From Xestospongia muta (lineage: Eukaryota > Porifera > Demospongiae > Haplosclerida > Petrosiidae): a DNA stretch of 64,000 bases. The translations under genes and the position numbers were made by a program. A model generated the notes under the pieces. It ran no database searches and had not been told where the DNA came from. It saw only the letters and a list, made by a program, of their open reading frames with translations. The stretch spans positions 5,053,609 to 5,117,608 of the forward strand of contig OY848923.1 of assembly GCA_963693285.1 (NCBI GenBank), in the 5' to 3' direction. This document shows positions 11,138-23,500 of this stretch, piece by piece. Every line of letters starts with the position of its first letter. Position 1 is the first letter of the stretch.

Positions 11138-12664
11138 TTGTAGAAACACAGAAAGGATTAACAAAATGCATTTTACATAATTCAACAGAAGAGTACAGCA
11201 CATTCACACTTGAAGACTAACATTATGAATACTTATTTTAAGTTGTGAAAAGGAATTTGCTGAATGCTGCATTGTAATTATCATGATGAATGGACAAAAG
11301 GCATTGTAATTATCATGATGAATGGACAAAAGGCATATAAAATAACGAGGTTCTATAATGGTCTAATAAATGTAACATAGTAAGTTGAAACATGCTGGTT
11401 GAATTGTCCAATGAACTAGAAGACACATTCCCTTTGGCCATTTCTCATATAGCTATGGTAAAACACTGTAGCATGGTTTATTAGCCAGGCTACCAAAAGT
11501 CAGCCTAGAAAACAGTAAGAAAGCAAATGGTAACAAACATCTATGATATTGAACAGACTTTGTCCTTGCCAATATATATCTCTTTATACAATGTTTTGAT
11601 TATGGTAAAGCTTATGGAAAAACATAGCAACTGAAAAAACTGATATCATTTAATAATAGATAGCAAAGACTTATATACATACATGAAGCCATGAATTTTT
11701 TGAAAGTGACTACTTCTGTGCAAAATGTTACATATAATTTCAGAGTGTTCATACCATGCAAGTTATTTCTGTTGGATTTCGGTGAAGTAAATCTCCACAT
11801 TGTTATGTCTTACATGACAAGTAACATATCTTCTTCAATTGTTTTAGAATCCTTTGTTCTCAGTACTAGACAGACTCCTTTTCTTTATATGGTATGGCTT
11901 TTGTCTACATAAAAATGAACAATAAATGTAATGAACTGACTATATTGTAATGACAAGGGTTAAATCTCTATGAGTGCCTGAAAAAGGTTCTAGAATAAAA
12001 TATTAGACTCTGTCTACAAATTTTATTCGCTAAAGCATAATAGGAACTTATAGCCTTCCAAATGAGGGAGGGGGATACAAGTCCAACTTAAAAGCTCCAC
12101 AGCAGCTCTGATATATGGAAGCTTTAAGTATTTGACAATTATGAATCCAATTAACTACCCAGATATAATTATTTAGTCAAACATAATTTTGTACACCAGG
12201 CAAGGTAATGATAACATTACTACTCTATAGTCTACTGCAAATAAATTTAGTATAAAATATAAGTGTGTATTGTAGACTATAACTTGTCCTCATAATCTTG
12301 TACATGTATTCCCAATTTAAATTTACCTTTAAAAACAAGGTTGCTGACATAAACTGCTTGTATAAGCATTAACTAGAGGTCTCAAGGCAATGTGCTGATT
12401 TAGCAACAACAAGTCAGATATCCTGACTGCTTCTTATCAATTATATGAGCACAGAACTCTAAATTAACACCAATTGGTTTGACGAAATCAGAGGACCTGG
12501 ACATTGATGTGTATCACAAACAGCACTGATAAGTTTGTTGTCTTCAGAAAACTTATTGTACATTGTACCACACACATCTGAGCAGTTACTTCATATAAAG
12601 AATTTGTTAGTGTGATGATCTCAATAGAAATAACAAGTGTTAACCCACATACATCTAGGGATAA
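11138..12664. other. Non-coding flank shared with the right segment
   Basis: This part matches 62510-64000 with small indels. A 32-bp unit starting GCATTGTAATTATC is present twice in tandem at 11269-11332 but once in the right copy. Both strands carry only short frames (11612-11800, 11691-11912, 12488-12739) with no recognisable domain. I see no gene. Confidence 0.7.
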
Positions 12665-13074
12665 CTTGTGCTCTTTAAAAATTTCACTAATCCTAACAAA
12701 GAAAGAATGTATTAAATGTATTATAAAAGAATGTATCATTATATTATTATTACTAATCTATTATACAAGGAAAAAGTTATTGTACCTTTTATGAAAACTT
12801 GCTGATGTAGTCAAAATTTACTGCACTACTGTCATAACTCGTCACCACCAGCTTTGAGATATAACCTCATTTGGTAAAATGTTATAGACAAGTAATATAT
12901 TACATTTATACATATAATATATATGCTCCATTCAGGTAGAATTTGACATTTGAATCAATATATTTTTGTCTAAAAACATATGTTAGTGAGAAATGGTTTT
13001 AATTATTTACCATAAATGGTGTTTAGAATATTAAAATCTACTAATAATGTGCTACTATATATATATACAGTTCA
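12665..13074. other. Intergenic AT-rich stretch
   Basis: No coding region, RNA gene or repeat recognised apart from short AT dinucleotide runs near 13058-13068. Confidence 0.5.
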
Positions 13075-13206
13075 AAAAAGAATGAGCCGAGGATCAACAG
13101 TACTCTTAGTACATCATAGTTAGCACACCTATGATGCTCCAGACGACACCACGTGGAGGTGGTACTGTATTGCCGTCCCCCCACCCTACCACCTCTCATT
13201 CTTTTT
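13075..13206. mobile_element. MITE-like element with terminal inverted repeats
   Basis: A 12-bp inverted repeat, AAAAAGAATGAG (13075-13086) and CTCATTCTTTTT (13195-13206), encloses 108 bp that are more GC-rich than the surroundings. A nested inverted pair (GAGGTGGTA at about 13155, TACCACCTC at about 13187) adds a hairpin. No coding capacity. Size and structure fit a non-autonomous DNA transposon, but I see no clear target-site duplication. Confidence 0.5.
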
Positions 13207-13317
13207 AAATGGCCTAATATGGTTAAAAATAGTTTTAATGGCCTATTATGCTCAAAATATATTTTTAATGGTCTAATATGCTCAAATATTTTTAATGATC
13301 TATCATGCTCAAATCAT
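13207..13317. repeat. ~30-bp x4 short tandem repeat
   Basis: Four diverged units of about 27-31 bp, each containing AATGGCCTAATATG or a variant (GGTCTAATATG, GATCTATCATG) followed by CTCAAA and a T-rich end. Confidence 0.6.
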
Positions 13318-13560
13318 ACAAACACATAAAACTGACCTTACCATACCCTTATAAAGGACAATTTTATGAAGACACACAAATTGAATACTGTAGTGCTGTA
13401 GTACACACAAATAAATATAATTTGTTTGACAATGTGGACTAGGGGCATTCCTAAATATTACACAAGGGCTGCAATTAATTGCATAGGACAAGAGGTTTCC
13501 TACAAATAATACAGTGAATAGGTTAGAGAATGCAAAAGTGTAGAAGGGTTTGATTATACT

Positions 13561-15690
13561 ACGACACAGTAGATAGGACAGTGCATTACGACACAGTAGA
13601 CAAGACAGTTACTTTGGGACACAGTAGATGGGAAAATTATATTAGGACACAGTAGTTGAGACAGTTATGTTATGACACAGTAGGTGTCATAGTTACATTG
13701 TGACACAGTAGACAGATGAGTTATATTACGACACAGTAGAGCATAGGATAATTATATCAGGTTACAGGTTACAGTTTACAGAACTGAACACAGTAGACAG
13801 GTGAGTTACAATATGACACAGTTGATGGGAGAATTATATCAGGTTACAGGTTACAGAATGAATACAATAGAACACAGTAGATAGAAGAATTATACCAGGT
13901 TTTAGGTTACAGAATGGTTACAATAGGACACAGTAGATGAGAGAATTATATTAGGACACAGTAGATAGGACAATTGTATTAGAACACAGTGGTTGAGACA
14001 ATAAAGTTATAATAAAGTTATGACACAGTAGATGGGAAAATTACCATAGGACACAATAGACAGGTGAGTTATATTATGACACAGTAGATGAGAGAATTAT
14101 ATCAGTTTACAGGTTACAGAACAGTTACAATAGGACACAGTAGATGAGAGAATTATATTAGGACACAGTAGATGGAACAAGTGTATTAAAACACAGTGGT
14201 TGAGACAATTAAGTTATAACAAAGTAGATGGGAAAATTATGTTAGGACACAATAGACAGGTGAGTTACATTATGACACAGTAAATGGGAGAATTATATCA
14301 GGTTACAGGTTACAAAATGGTTACAGTAGGACACAGTAGATGAGAGAATTATATTAGGACACAGTTGATGGAACAAGTGTATTAGAACACAGTGGTTGAG
14401 ACAATTAAGTTATAACAAAGTAGATGGGAAAATTATGTTAGGACACAATAGACAGGTGAGTTACATTATGACACAGTAAATGGGAGAATTATATCAGGTT
14501 ACAGGTTACAAAATGGTTACAGTAGGACACAGTAGATGAGAGAATTATATTAGGACACAGTTGATGGAACAAGTGTATTAGAACACAGTGGTTGAGACAA
14601 TTAAGTTATAACACAGTAGATGAGAAAATTACATTAGGACACAGTATACAGGTGTGTTACATTATGACACAGTAGATGAGACAGTTACGTTATGACACAA
14701 TAGGTGTCATAGTTACATTATGACACAGTAGACAGATGAGTTATATTACGATACAGTAGAGCATTGGATAATTATATCAGGTTACAGGTTACAGTTTACA
14801 GAACAGAACACAGTAGACAGGTGAGTTACAATATGACACAGTTGATGGAAGAATTATATCAGGTTACAGGTTACAGAATGAATACAATAGAACACAGTAG
14901 ATGGGAGAATTATATCAGGTTTTAGGTTACAGAATGGTTACAATAGGACACAAGAATTATATTAGGACACAGTAGATAGGACAATTGTATTATAACACAG
15001 TGGTTGAGACAATAAAGTTATAATAAAGTTATGACACAGTAGATGGGAAAATTACCATAGGACACAATAGACAGGTGAGTTATATTATGACACAGTAGAT
15101 GAGAGAATTATATCAGGTTACAGGTTACAGAACAGTTACAATAGGACACAGTAGATGAGAGAATTATATTAGGACACAGTAGATGGAACAAGTGTATTAA
15201 AACACAGTGGTTGAGACAATTAAGTTATAACACAGTAGATAGGAAAATTATGTTAGGACACAATATACAGGTGTGTTACATTATGACACAGTAGATGGGG
15301 GAATTATATCAGGTTACAGGTAACAGAACAGTTACAATAGGTCACAGTTGATGGGAGAAATATATTAGGTCACAGTAGATGGAACAAGTGTATTAGAACA
15401 CAGTGGTTGAGACAATTATGTTATGACACAGTAGATGGGAAAGTTACAATAGGACACAGTAGATGAGAGAATTATATTAGGACACAATAGATGGGAGAAA
15501 TATATTAGGTCACAGTAGATGGGACAATTGTATTAGAACATAATGGTTGAGACAATTATGTTATGACACAGTAGATGGGACCATTATGTTAGGACACAGA
15601 AGACAGGTGAGTTACCTTATGACACAGTAGATGGAAATGTTACATTAGGACACAGTAGATGAGAGATGCATTAGGTTATAGATTATAAAT
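13561..15690. repeat. Minisatellite array, 28-bp monomer, dialect 1
   Basis: About 2.1 kb of tandem monomers near 28 bp, each with a GACACAGTAGATG core and an AATTATATTAG-type tail. Some units are interrupted by GGTTACAGGTTACAG inserts. Higher-order structure is visible: a block starting GGAAAATTATGTTAGG at 14231 recurs at 14427, a 196-bp period equal to seven monomers. A longer block starting TAGGTGTCATAG at 13681 recurs at 14701. No coding capacity. Confidence 0.93.
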
Positions 15691-15780
15691 ATATAGAGGA
15701 TGCTATTAGGTTATAGATTAGTGAACTCTTGCCCACTGAGTGAGCTCTAAAGGCCAGGTTCTATATAGTACATGCACCAG

Positions 15781-16224
15781 ACCTATGCTATAGGCTTTTA
15801 ATAGGAATGCTAAGTCATCAAATTATATGTGCACTTCAAGGCTCATTCCATATTCAAAGCATGTAAACTTCTCTCCTTTTCGTGTGCAGTAACTTATGCT
15901 ATAGGCTTTTAATAGGAATGCTAAGTCATCAAATCATATGTACATTTTAAGGCTCATTCCATATTCTAAGCATGTAAACTTCTCTCCTTTTTATATGCAG
16001 TAACCTATACTATAGGCTTTTATTAGGAATGCTAAGTTATCAAATTATATGCGCACTTCAAGGCTCATTCCATATTCTAAGCATGTAAACTTCTCTCTTT
16101 TTCATAGGCAGTAACCTATGCTATAGGCTTTTATTAGGAATGCTAAGTCATCAAATTATATGTGCACCTCAAGGCTCATTCCATATTCTAAGCATGTAAA
16201 CGTCTCTCTTTTTCATAGGCAGTA
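15781..16224. repeat. 111-bp x4 tandem repeat
   Basis: Four units start at 15781, 15892, 16003 and 16114. Each runs from ACCTATGCTATAGGC through AGGAATGCTAAGT and AAGGCTCATTCCATATT to a TGCAGTA or GGCAGTA end. It lies between the two 28-bp arrays and is unrelated to them in sequence. Confidence 0.9.
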
Positions 16225-16969
16225 TAACTTTGTTTCTGCTGGCATCTTTTGGCCCTAAACATCCTATCAGAACTTCAGTAATTGATACACCTATGTTATA
16301 ATTAGAGAGAGCTCATAATTAATGACAACTGCATCTACAACAATGAACTCACAAACTGTTACCAGAAAATGTTGTCAGGTATCAGACTACCATTTTTGCT
16401 GTTGTAGAAACAGAATACAAACATCACTATAAACATAGTTAAAAATGTTGGTGAGACTGAAACACTCCAGGGAGATAGATGATCCATGTAGATTATGAAG
16501 TACACAGATCACCAGGAATATGTTAACCTAATAATTATAAAGATATGAAAAGTGATTATTACTGCATGTACAACATATCAAACTTACCAAGCAACAGTAA
16601 TCAGAGAATATGATGAGATCATCTTAGATGGTAACTATATAACTACACAATGAAATATAGTGTTGGGTAACATTGTTAAAAATGTTATATATACAACTCA
16701 CAACCAGTTTAGCATGACTAGAAATATAAAATCAAGAAACACAGTAATCGGCACATGATCATGTATTTAGTAGGTAAACAGTCAACTGAATTGAGGCAAT
16801 TAAAATAAAATCAGAAAAGACTAAGTATTCATGCATAATAACAATTTATAAGCATAAATAATTCTAGGAAACAACAAGAAACCAGTTCATTTAATACAAT
16901 ACAGCAAGTCTGAATAAAACCAGGATGATGGGAGTTTATGCTAACAACAATACACAAGGGAATAATAAA
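16225..16969. other. Unique spacer between tandem arrays
   Basis: AT-rich, with no open frame of note and no internal repeat. Nothing recognised. Confidence 0.5.
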
Positions 16970-18385
16970 ACACAGTTAAGTTACATAAGGACATAGTGAA
17001 CTGTACAGTTATATAAGGGTGATTACATTAGAACACAGTTTAAAAACATTACATTAGGACACAGTAGACAGGATAACTACATTAGAACACAGTAGACAAG
17101 ACATTTACATTAGGACACAGTAGACTGGACAGTGATATTATGACATTGTAGACAAGACAGTTGACAGTAGACAGGACAGTTACGTTAAAGCCAGTAAATA
17201 GGGTAGTAAGAATGAAAGACAGTAGACAGGAGAGGTACATTAAAAGACAATAGACAGGACAGGTACATTAAAAGACAATAGACAGGACATGTACATTAAA
17301 AGACAGTAGACAGGACAAGTACATTAAAAGACAGTAGACAGGACAGGTACATTAAAAGACTATAGACAAGAAAGGTACATTAAAAGACAGTAGACAGGAG
17401 AGGTACATTAAAAGACAGTAGCAGGGTAGTAAGAATGAAAGATACTAGACAGGAGAGTTAAATTGAAAGACAATAGACAGGACAGGTACATTAAAAGACA
17501 ATAGACAGGACAGATACATTAAAAGACAGTAGACAGGACAGGTACATTAAAAGACAGTAGACAGGGTATTAAGAATTTAAGAATGAAAGACAGTAGACAG
17601 GGTATTAAGAATTAAAGACAGTAGACAGGGTATTAAGAATGAAAGACAGTAGACACGTGAGTTACATTAAAAGACAATAGACAGGACAAGTACATTAAAA
17701 GACAGTAGACAGGACAGGTACATTAAAAGACTATAAACAAGAAAGGTACATTAAAAGACAGTAGACAGGAGAGGTACATTAAAAGACAGTAGCAGGGTAG
17801 TAAGAATGAAAGATAGTAGACAGGAGAGTTAAATTGAAAGACAATAGACAGGACAGGTACATTAAAAGACAATAGACAGGACAGATACAGTAGACAGGAC
17901 AGGTACATTAAAAGACAGTAGACAGGGTATTAAGAATGAAAGACAGTAGACAGGGTATTAAGAATTAAAGACAGGAGACAGGGTATTAAGAATGTAAGAC
18001 AGTAGACAGGTGAGTTACATTAAAAGACAATAGACAGGACAGGTACATTAAAAGACAGTAGACAGTACAGTTACATTAAATGACAGTAGACAGGACACAA
18101 CAAAAGACAGTAGACAGGAAGTTACATTAAAAGACAGTAGACAGGACATAAAATTAAAGACAGTGGACAGGACAGTTAATTAGGAGACTGTAGACAGGAA
18201 ATTACATTAGAATACACTGGGCAGGAGTTACATTAGATACAGTAGACAGGACAGTAGACAGGACAGTTTTACATTATGACACAGCAAACATGGCAGTTAT
18301 ATTAAAACACAATAGACACGACAGTTACATTATGACACTGCAAACATTACAGTTACATAAAAACACATTAGAGAGGGCAGTTACA
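16970..18385. repeat. Minisatellite array, 28-bp monomer, dialect 2
   Basis: About 1.4 kb of tandem monomers built on ACAGTAGACAGG followed by ACAGGTACATTAAAAG, 28 bp in the commonest form. The left end has mixed ACACAGTAGACAGG units resembling dialect 1, so the two arrays probably share an origin. A block of about 410 bp repeats inside (about 17330-17570 against 17690-17930). Frames such as 17723-17908 on the minus strand are artefacts of the repeat. Confidence 0.92.
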
Positions 18386-18903
18386 ATGATATAATGATGA
18401 TTAAAATAAGGGATATAATAGGCCATAAATATGAGAGATCTATATGCTGTAATGCTCTACACAAAACAAGTGCAAAAAAAGAGGAATTGTCTGAATATGA
18501 CAAGCTAATACTGAACAACACAAGCTAATACTAATACAAAAGTAGACACAAAGAGGATAAACAGGCTTGTACTAAATAAAGAGACTTGATTGATTTTATT
18601 CAGACTTGTTACATTGTACTTAATATGCTGGTTTCAAAAGTCTATAATATTATAGGGAAAAATGCCAGGCTTAGTTAGGATACCAATGCACTAAATAAAG
18701 GCTAAATGAAGAATAAACTAAAACTGACTAAAGCTCACTGAATACAAAAGTTAAATGGGACAAACTAGCTATACTAACACACATGGAGTACTGTTACTCT
18801 GACCGTATTTGTTACTACTGTCCTCCACTTTTTTGTAGTCAAGAACAGCTTGTCTCAGTATTTCCTGCAGAGAACACCATCAGAATCACTCGACAACATG
18901 ACT
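18386..18903. other. Intergenic AT-rich stretch
   Basis: Nothing recognised apart from a short repeated ACAAGCTAATACT phrase near 18500-18535. Confidence 0.5.
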
Positions 18904-19205
18904 CCAGGTCTTTCTTCTTGTCTTCTTGTCTTGCTAACAGCCCTGCAGAAGTAACGTCCTGACAGAGAGGTTCCAGGTCTTTCTTCTTGCTAACAGCCCT
19001 GCAGAAGTGACGTCCTGACCGATAGGTTCCAGGTCTTTCTTCTTGTCTTGCTAACAGACCTGCAGAAGTAACGTCCTGACAGAGAGGTTCCAGGTCTTTC
19101 TTCTTGCTAACAGCCCTGCAGAAGTGACGTCCTGACAGAGAGGTTCCAGGTCTTTCTTCTTGTCTTGCTAACAGCCCTGCAGAAGTAACATCCTGACAGA
19201 GAGGT
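18904..19205. repeat. ~60-bp x5 tandem repeat with alternating long and short units
   Basis: Units start at 18904, 18973, 19029, 19090 and 19146. Each begins CCAGGTCTTTCTTCTTG and ends GTCCTGACAGAGAGGTT or a close variant. Units 1, 3 and 5 have an extra TCTTG stretch and GTAACGTC or GTAACATC. Units 2 and 4 lack the stretch and have GTGACGTC. The alternation suggests growth as dimers. More GC-rich than its surroundings. Confidence 0.88.
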
Positions 19206-19267
19206 GGCTAAAATGAAGTAAGGGCGTCTAAGTTTATTAATTTCTAGTAAAAAATTGGCGGTACTAT

Positions 19268-19384
19268 GGCTGCTAGTCGAACTGAGCATGCTCAGTTCAT
19301 CATCGTGATCGCGCCGTGATAGTAAGGGCTGCTAGTCGAACTGAGCATGCTCAGTTAATCATCGTGATCGCGCCATGATAGTAA
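19268..19384. repeat. 59-bp direct duplication, each unit with an 18-bp palindrome
   Basis: Two nearly identical units (19268-19326 and 19327-19384) each contain the perfect palindrome AACTGAGCATGCTCAGTT (19280-19297, 19339-19356) and a CG-rich TCGTGATCGCGCC stretch. This is unlike the AT-rich surroundings. It may be a regulatory element or part of an unrecognised transposon. Function unknown. Confidence 0.75.
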
Positions 19385-20582
19385 CAACAATGTAACCTCC
19401 TATATATTATCTAGTACACAAAGAACATTGTCTTTCTGAATGTAAGTTTATTAATGACACATATACGAAGCCCTGCCTTTGTATTGCAGTATATCATTAT
19501 CTTGTTACAATGGGTGGAGTTACTGCCTAGTGTTTGGACACATTGAGGAATTATGCCAGTAGACCATATCGTTTATTAAGTATCCTTCCCAATAAACAAT
19601 ATAAACATTTATCCATAACATTAGTTGAAACAGTAAATATATAAAATCACATCAATACAATAAACTGATTAATTTTAACATAAATAAAATCAAAAGTTAT
19701 AAATCAGTACAATTGATGTAGACATTTCTAATTTACAGTTATCTTTGTAGAATGTGCAGTAGTCAATGACCAAGATCACCACATATTAAGTCTATGAAGT
19801 TGACTTTCTTTAACCTATATATATATCATCTAAAAGTATAATGAGAGGATGTCGACTTAATAATAATTGTTGAGCAGTAGTTCCAATAAAGTCACAGGAT
19901 AAGGACAAAAATGTCAGACATCACATACCTCCATTATAGGCTGATACTGATACTATAAATAATATACTGTGCTTTAATCTGTACAAATAGTTTTGTCATG
20001 TAAATGGTGTAATTAAAAAATAATTAAGTTATATTTTAACAGCTATTCTCACTTACATTTTTATGTAATAAGTCAAGGGGATATGACAAAAATCACTCTC
20101 TTAGCAGCCATTTTATTGTGGGGTGTCAACAGAAGCATTAGCCCCACCTTACTACACCACGAGGCTAGGACGTGACTTGCTGCACCAAACATGAATCATG
20201 GCTGCGTGTAGAGCACTTAGCTGGCTCAGAGTTAACCATTTAGTAAATATATAACTCAAACAAGTATTGAGATAGCTATGTAACATTCTGTAATTACTTA
20301 CATAATGGTGTAGGCATTCTCTTGATATAAGGCTGGGTATATTACATGTATCATATCCAACATAATTGGTCTAGGTTGAGCTATGTATAGTATCATACCC
20401 AGACCTACAATGTTTCCTGTTGTTTGTAGGGCTGGATATGAGATTGTGAAATCTGACTTCTGGTCTGATCATAATCACAAAATTCAGTAATAAGTAATCT
20501 CCTTTATTCGAGGATTGATAATTAGAGAGAATCAGTATGAAAGTGTATATCAATCACTTTAGATTTTACAGTACGTTAAGTT
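19385..20582. other. Intergenic stretch upstream of the truncated sacsin copy
   Basis: No gene, RNA or repeat recognised. Short minus-strand frames (for example 20371-20553) carry no domain. Confidence 0.5.
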
Positions 20583-23500
20583 ATGTGTGACTTTTTCTTT
20601 TGTTCATTTGGACTAGCTCAAGTTGTCACATATCCTCTGACTATGAAAACAAGTATTGACGAGAAGAAATGGCTAATTCAGCAAGGTGTTGGAGACCTCC
20701 TAAATCCTTCTAAGAAGTGGACATACATTAATCAGTCTCTCCCTAAACATGGCATAGCAGCTCCAATGCAGTATTGCGAGGATTTTAGTGGTAAAGTGTT
20801 TTGTTTCCTTCATCTTCCGGTCCAAACTTGTCTTCCTGTCCACATTAATGGTCAGTTTTTTCTAAGTACTCATCGCTCTCTTTGGAATAGTGACAGTGGA
20901 GATGATGATCAAACAAAGTGGAATTTGTCTCTCTTTGAGGCAATAGGTTCCTCTTATGTCCATTTCTTGTTACAAGCTAGAGACTATTATGTTCATCCAG
21001 AAGGTTATGAATCACTTGATGATCTATTTGCTGCAGTTAATTGTTACTACAATCTATATCCTTTTTATCTTAGAAAACCACAAAAGAAAACAAAATTAGT
21101 CACATACACATCTCAGGACACAAAATTGGACCAGAGAGTAGTGTTTTCACAAAACCTAGTTGCAGGAAAAAATGTTCAAATTAATTTGGACAAAAACGAT
21201 GAGTTTGGGTGTTCTGTTTTTAAAGAGTTATGGTCTACCAATGTTCCTGTATTAGCATCTGAAGTTTTTCCCAGCTCACCAGAAACTCTGTACTTCGTTA
21301 AATGGCATTTTCTCCACAACAATGACAATCCCAATAAACAAGCATATTTCAAAACTAAGATAGACAAAGAATTAGAGCAAATCCTAAGAAATATTGGTAT
21401 GATACTGACTTGTGCTCCACATGACCTCTATACCCACCTAGAAGAATTCAACCCAGCCATAACAAATACTGAGTCTGTGTACAATTACTACACTACATTT
21501 TATTCTCATATCATTAGTAGTTGCCCTATCTCAATAGAAGAGACTCCTTTTAACTCAATGGAGAACTTCTGTCTATTTCTAAAACATCTATTAATAATTT
21601 CTGTTAAAGACTCAGTAGCACAATGTTTATTTCCACAATGTCCTTTTGGTTATCCACTACTACTGACAGCTGATGGTAAATTGAGACTATTTACTGAACA
21701 GAACAAGGTTTTGTGTAACATGTTCTCCCATCTCTTCACAAAGTCAGTTTCATTGTTTCTACATCCAAAGATATTGGACAAATTTCCCAGCCTAAGTAAT
21801 AATTATTTTCTATTTGCCCAAGATGTGTCTTTCAGTATTATTGATAATATAATGAGAGAAAATTATAGTCCTCTTCTTCAGAATTCTGAAGTAGTTAATT
21901 ACAACGCTGTTCTCAATGATAGTACATTAAAGGAACTCTGGGTATGTTTAACAGAGGATCAAGTCTTCAAACACTATCAAACTGAGCTTCTTAAGTCATG
22001 GGCATTAATACCAAGTACAAATCAAACTCTTTACAATACATGTTCTCCAATTCTTGCTCTTGTGACTCCATCAGATGTTACTGAGTTACAGTTCACAGAA
22101 GCTTTTGAAAAGCTTATCTCCCTTGGCATTCCTATCATGAACTCAGAAATCAACATATCAACTAAAAACTATTGTCCACAGATGACCAATTATAATAGAG
22201 TTCTTGCTGTGTTGTTTCATATGCATGCCAGAAAAGATATCCTGAATAATTTAATAGATCCAAAGGAGACAATTTACATTTTATTTCAGTACTTCAGCAG
22301 AATTAACTTCAGATATGATGGTAGTAGTGTTGTTCATATCACATCATTACCTTTATTTGAGACCATATGTGGCCATTTAACAAGTATTCATGGTAAGAAA
22401 GTTTGTCTTTGGCCAGAAAATGGATTTTGTAAAGCTGGTTACAAAAAGTGGGCACCAATAGATAGGACAGTCTTTCTTGATTCCAGAGGTCAATGGAAAA
22501 CTCTTTGTAGTGATACCTCAAGTCTTGGAGGTCAGGAACTAGACAGAAAAGATATTTATGCTGACATAATCTTTCCATTGTTTTGTCAATTGTTGTCAAA
22601 GGAAAGGGAGGAGCACTTGAGGTACATTAAAGATGAAATGTACCAAGATCTTATCTATGAAAGTAATAGATCATGTGTTGTAAGGGATTGTATGCTGAGA
22701 TCATATGCTGCAACAAGGTTTTTAAATGATTTAAAAACATTAAAATGCTTAGAATCAAAGTGTGGAACTATTTGTTCAATTGGAAACTTTTCAGACCACA
22801 CAGCTCCTATTTTTACATCACTCCCTACTCATTTTGATTTTGTTCCTGAGGAATATAAGAAAGATGAGTGGTTAGAATTTTTACGTGGCCTTGGACTCAG
22901 AGTTACTATTACTTGCGAAGAATTCAAAAGGTTTTGTGAGTTTGTGTCAAATGCCCGACATTCTGACCTGGTGAAAGCGTCCAATGTTCTAGTCAGCTAC
23001 TTGTTTTCAAAGTCAACACAAAAATGGTATGATAATTATCTATCTGAAATTGGGAACATCAGTTTTGTTCAAGTGGACCCTTTAATGAGTTTAAATTGGA
23101 TTAAAGCTCCTTGTAAACCACCTTGTTATTTCAGAAATGTTGGTATGACTAAGTTGAATGAAGCTGTTATATATGACAGTGCACCTTTAGTATGGACAGT
23201 TAAACCAGTAGTGTCTTTACCAAATATGGATTATCTTGACCAACCTAAGTATAATGCTTTTCTTGAAAAACTTGGAGTGACAATTACTCCAGAAATTAAT
23301 GATGTCTACAAAAATATTGTAAAAATTTCTAAAACAGATTTAACAAACTTCAAACATTTTGATAAATATGATGAAAAGTACACTCAAAGCCCTGATGATG
23401 TAGAGAAACTCACCATTAACAAAGTCATAATTACGAGTTTGCAATACCTCTTTAAAAGAGAAGCTTATAATCTTCTACAGAACCTTCAAACGATACCTTG

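Larger units (their letters stand above)
1..12664 (+). repeat. Left copy of a segmental duplication
   Basis: This stretch matches 54547-64000 in the same order and orientation, at roughly 96-98% identity by eye. The match covers the sacsin-like 3' end, the internally deleted pseudogene, the beta-helix pseudogene and about 1.5 kb of non-coding flank (11138-12664 against 62510-64000). The copies differ by small indels and by one large block: the left copy holds the body of a BEL/Pao element (6747-11137) where the right copy has 61275-62509. The homology runs off both window edges, so the full length of the unit is unknown. Confidence 0.93.

Noticed and set aside
17723..17908. Minus-strand frame rich in Tyr-Leu-Ser-Cys-Leu-Leu
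   Set aside because: It is a translation of the 28-bp tandem repeat, whose length happens to avoid stops.
13561..18385. CRISPR array, because of many regular repeats of about 28 bp
   Set aside because: The repeats are contiguous with no unique spacers, units vary by point changes and the setting is a eukaryotic intron-bearing locus. These are minisatellites.
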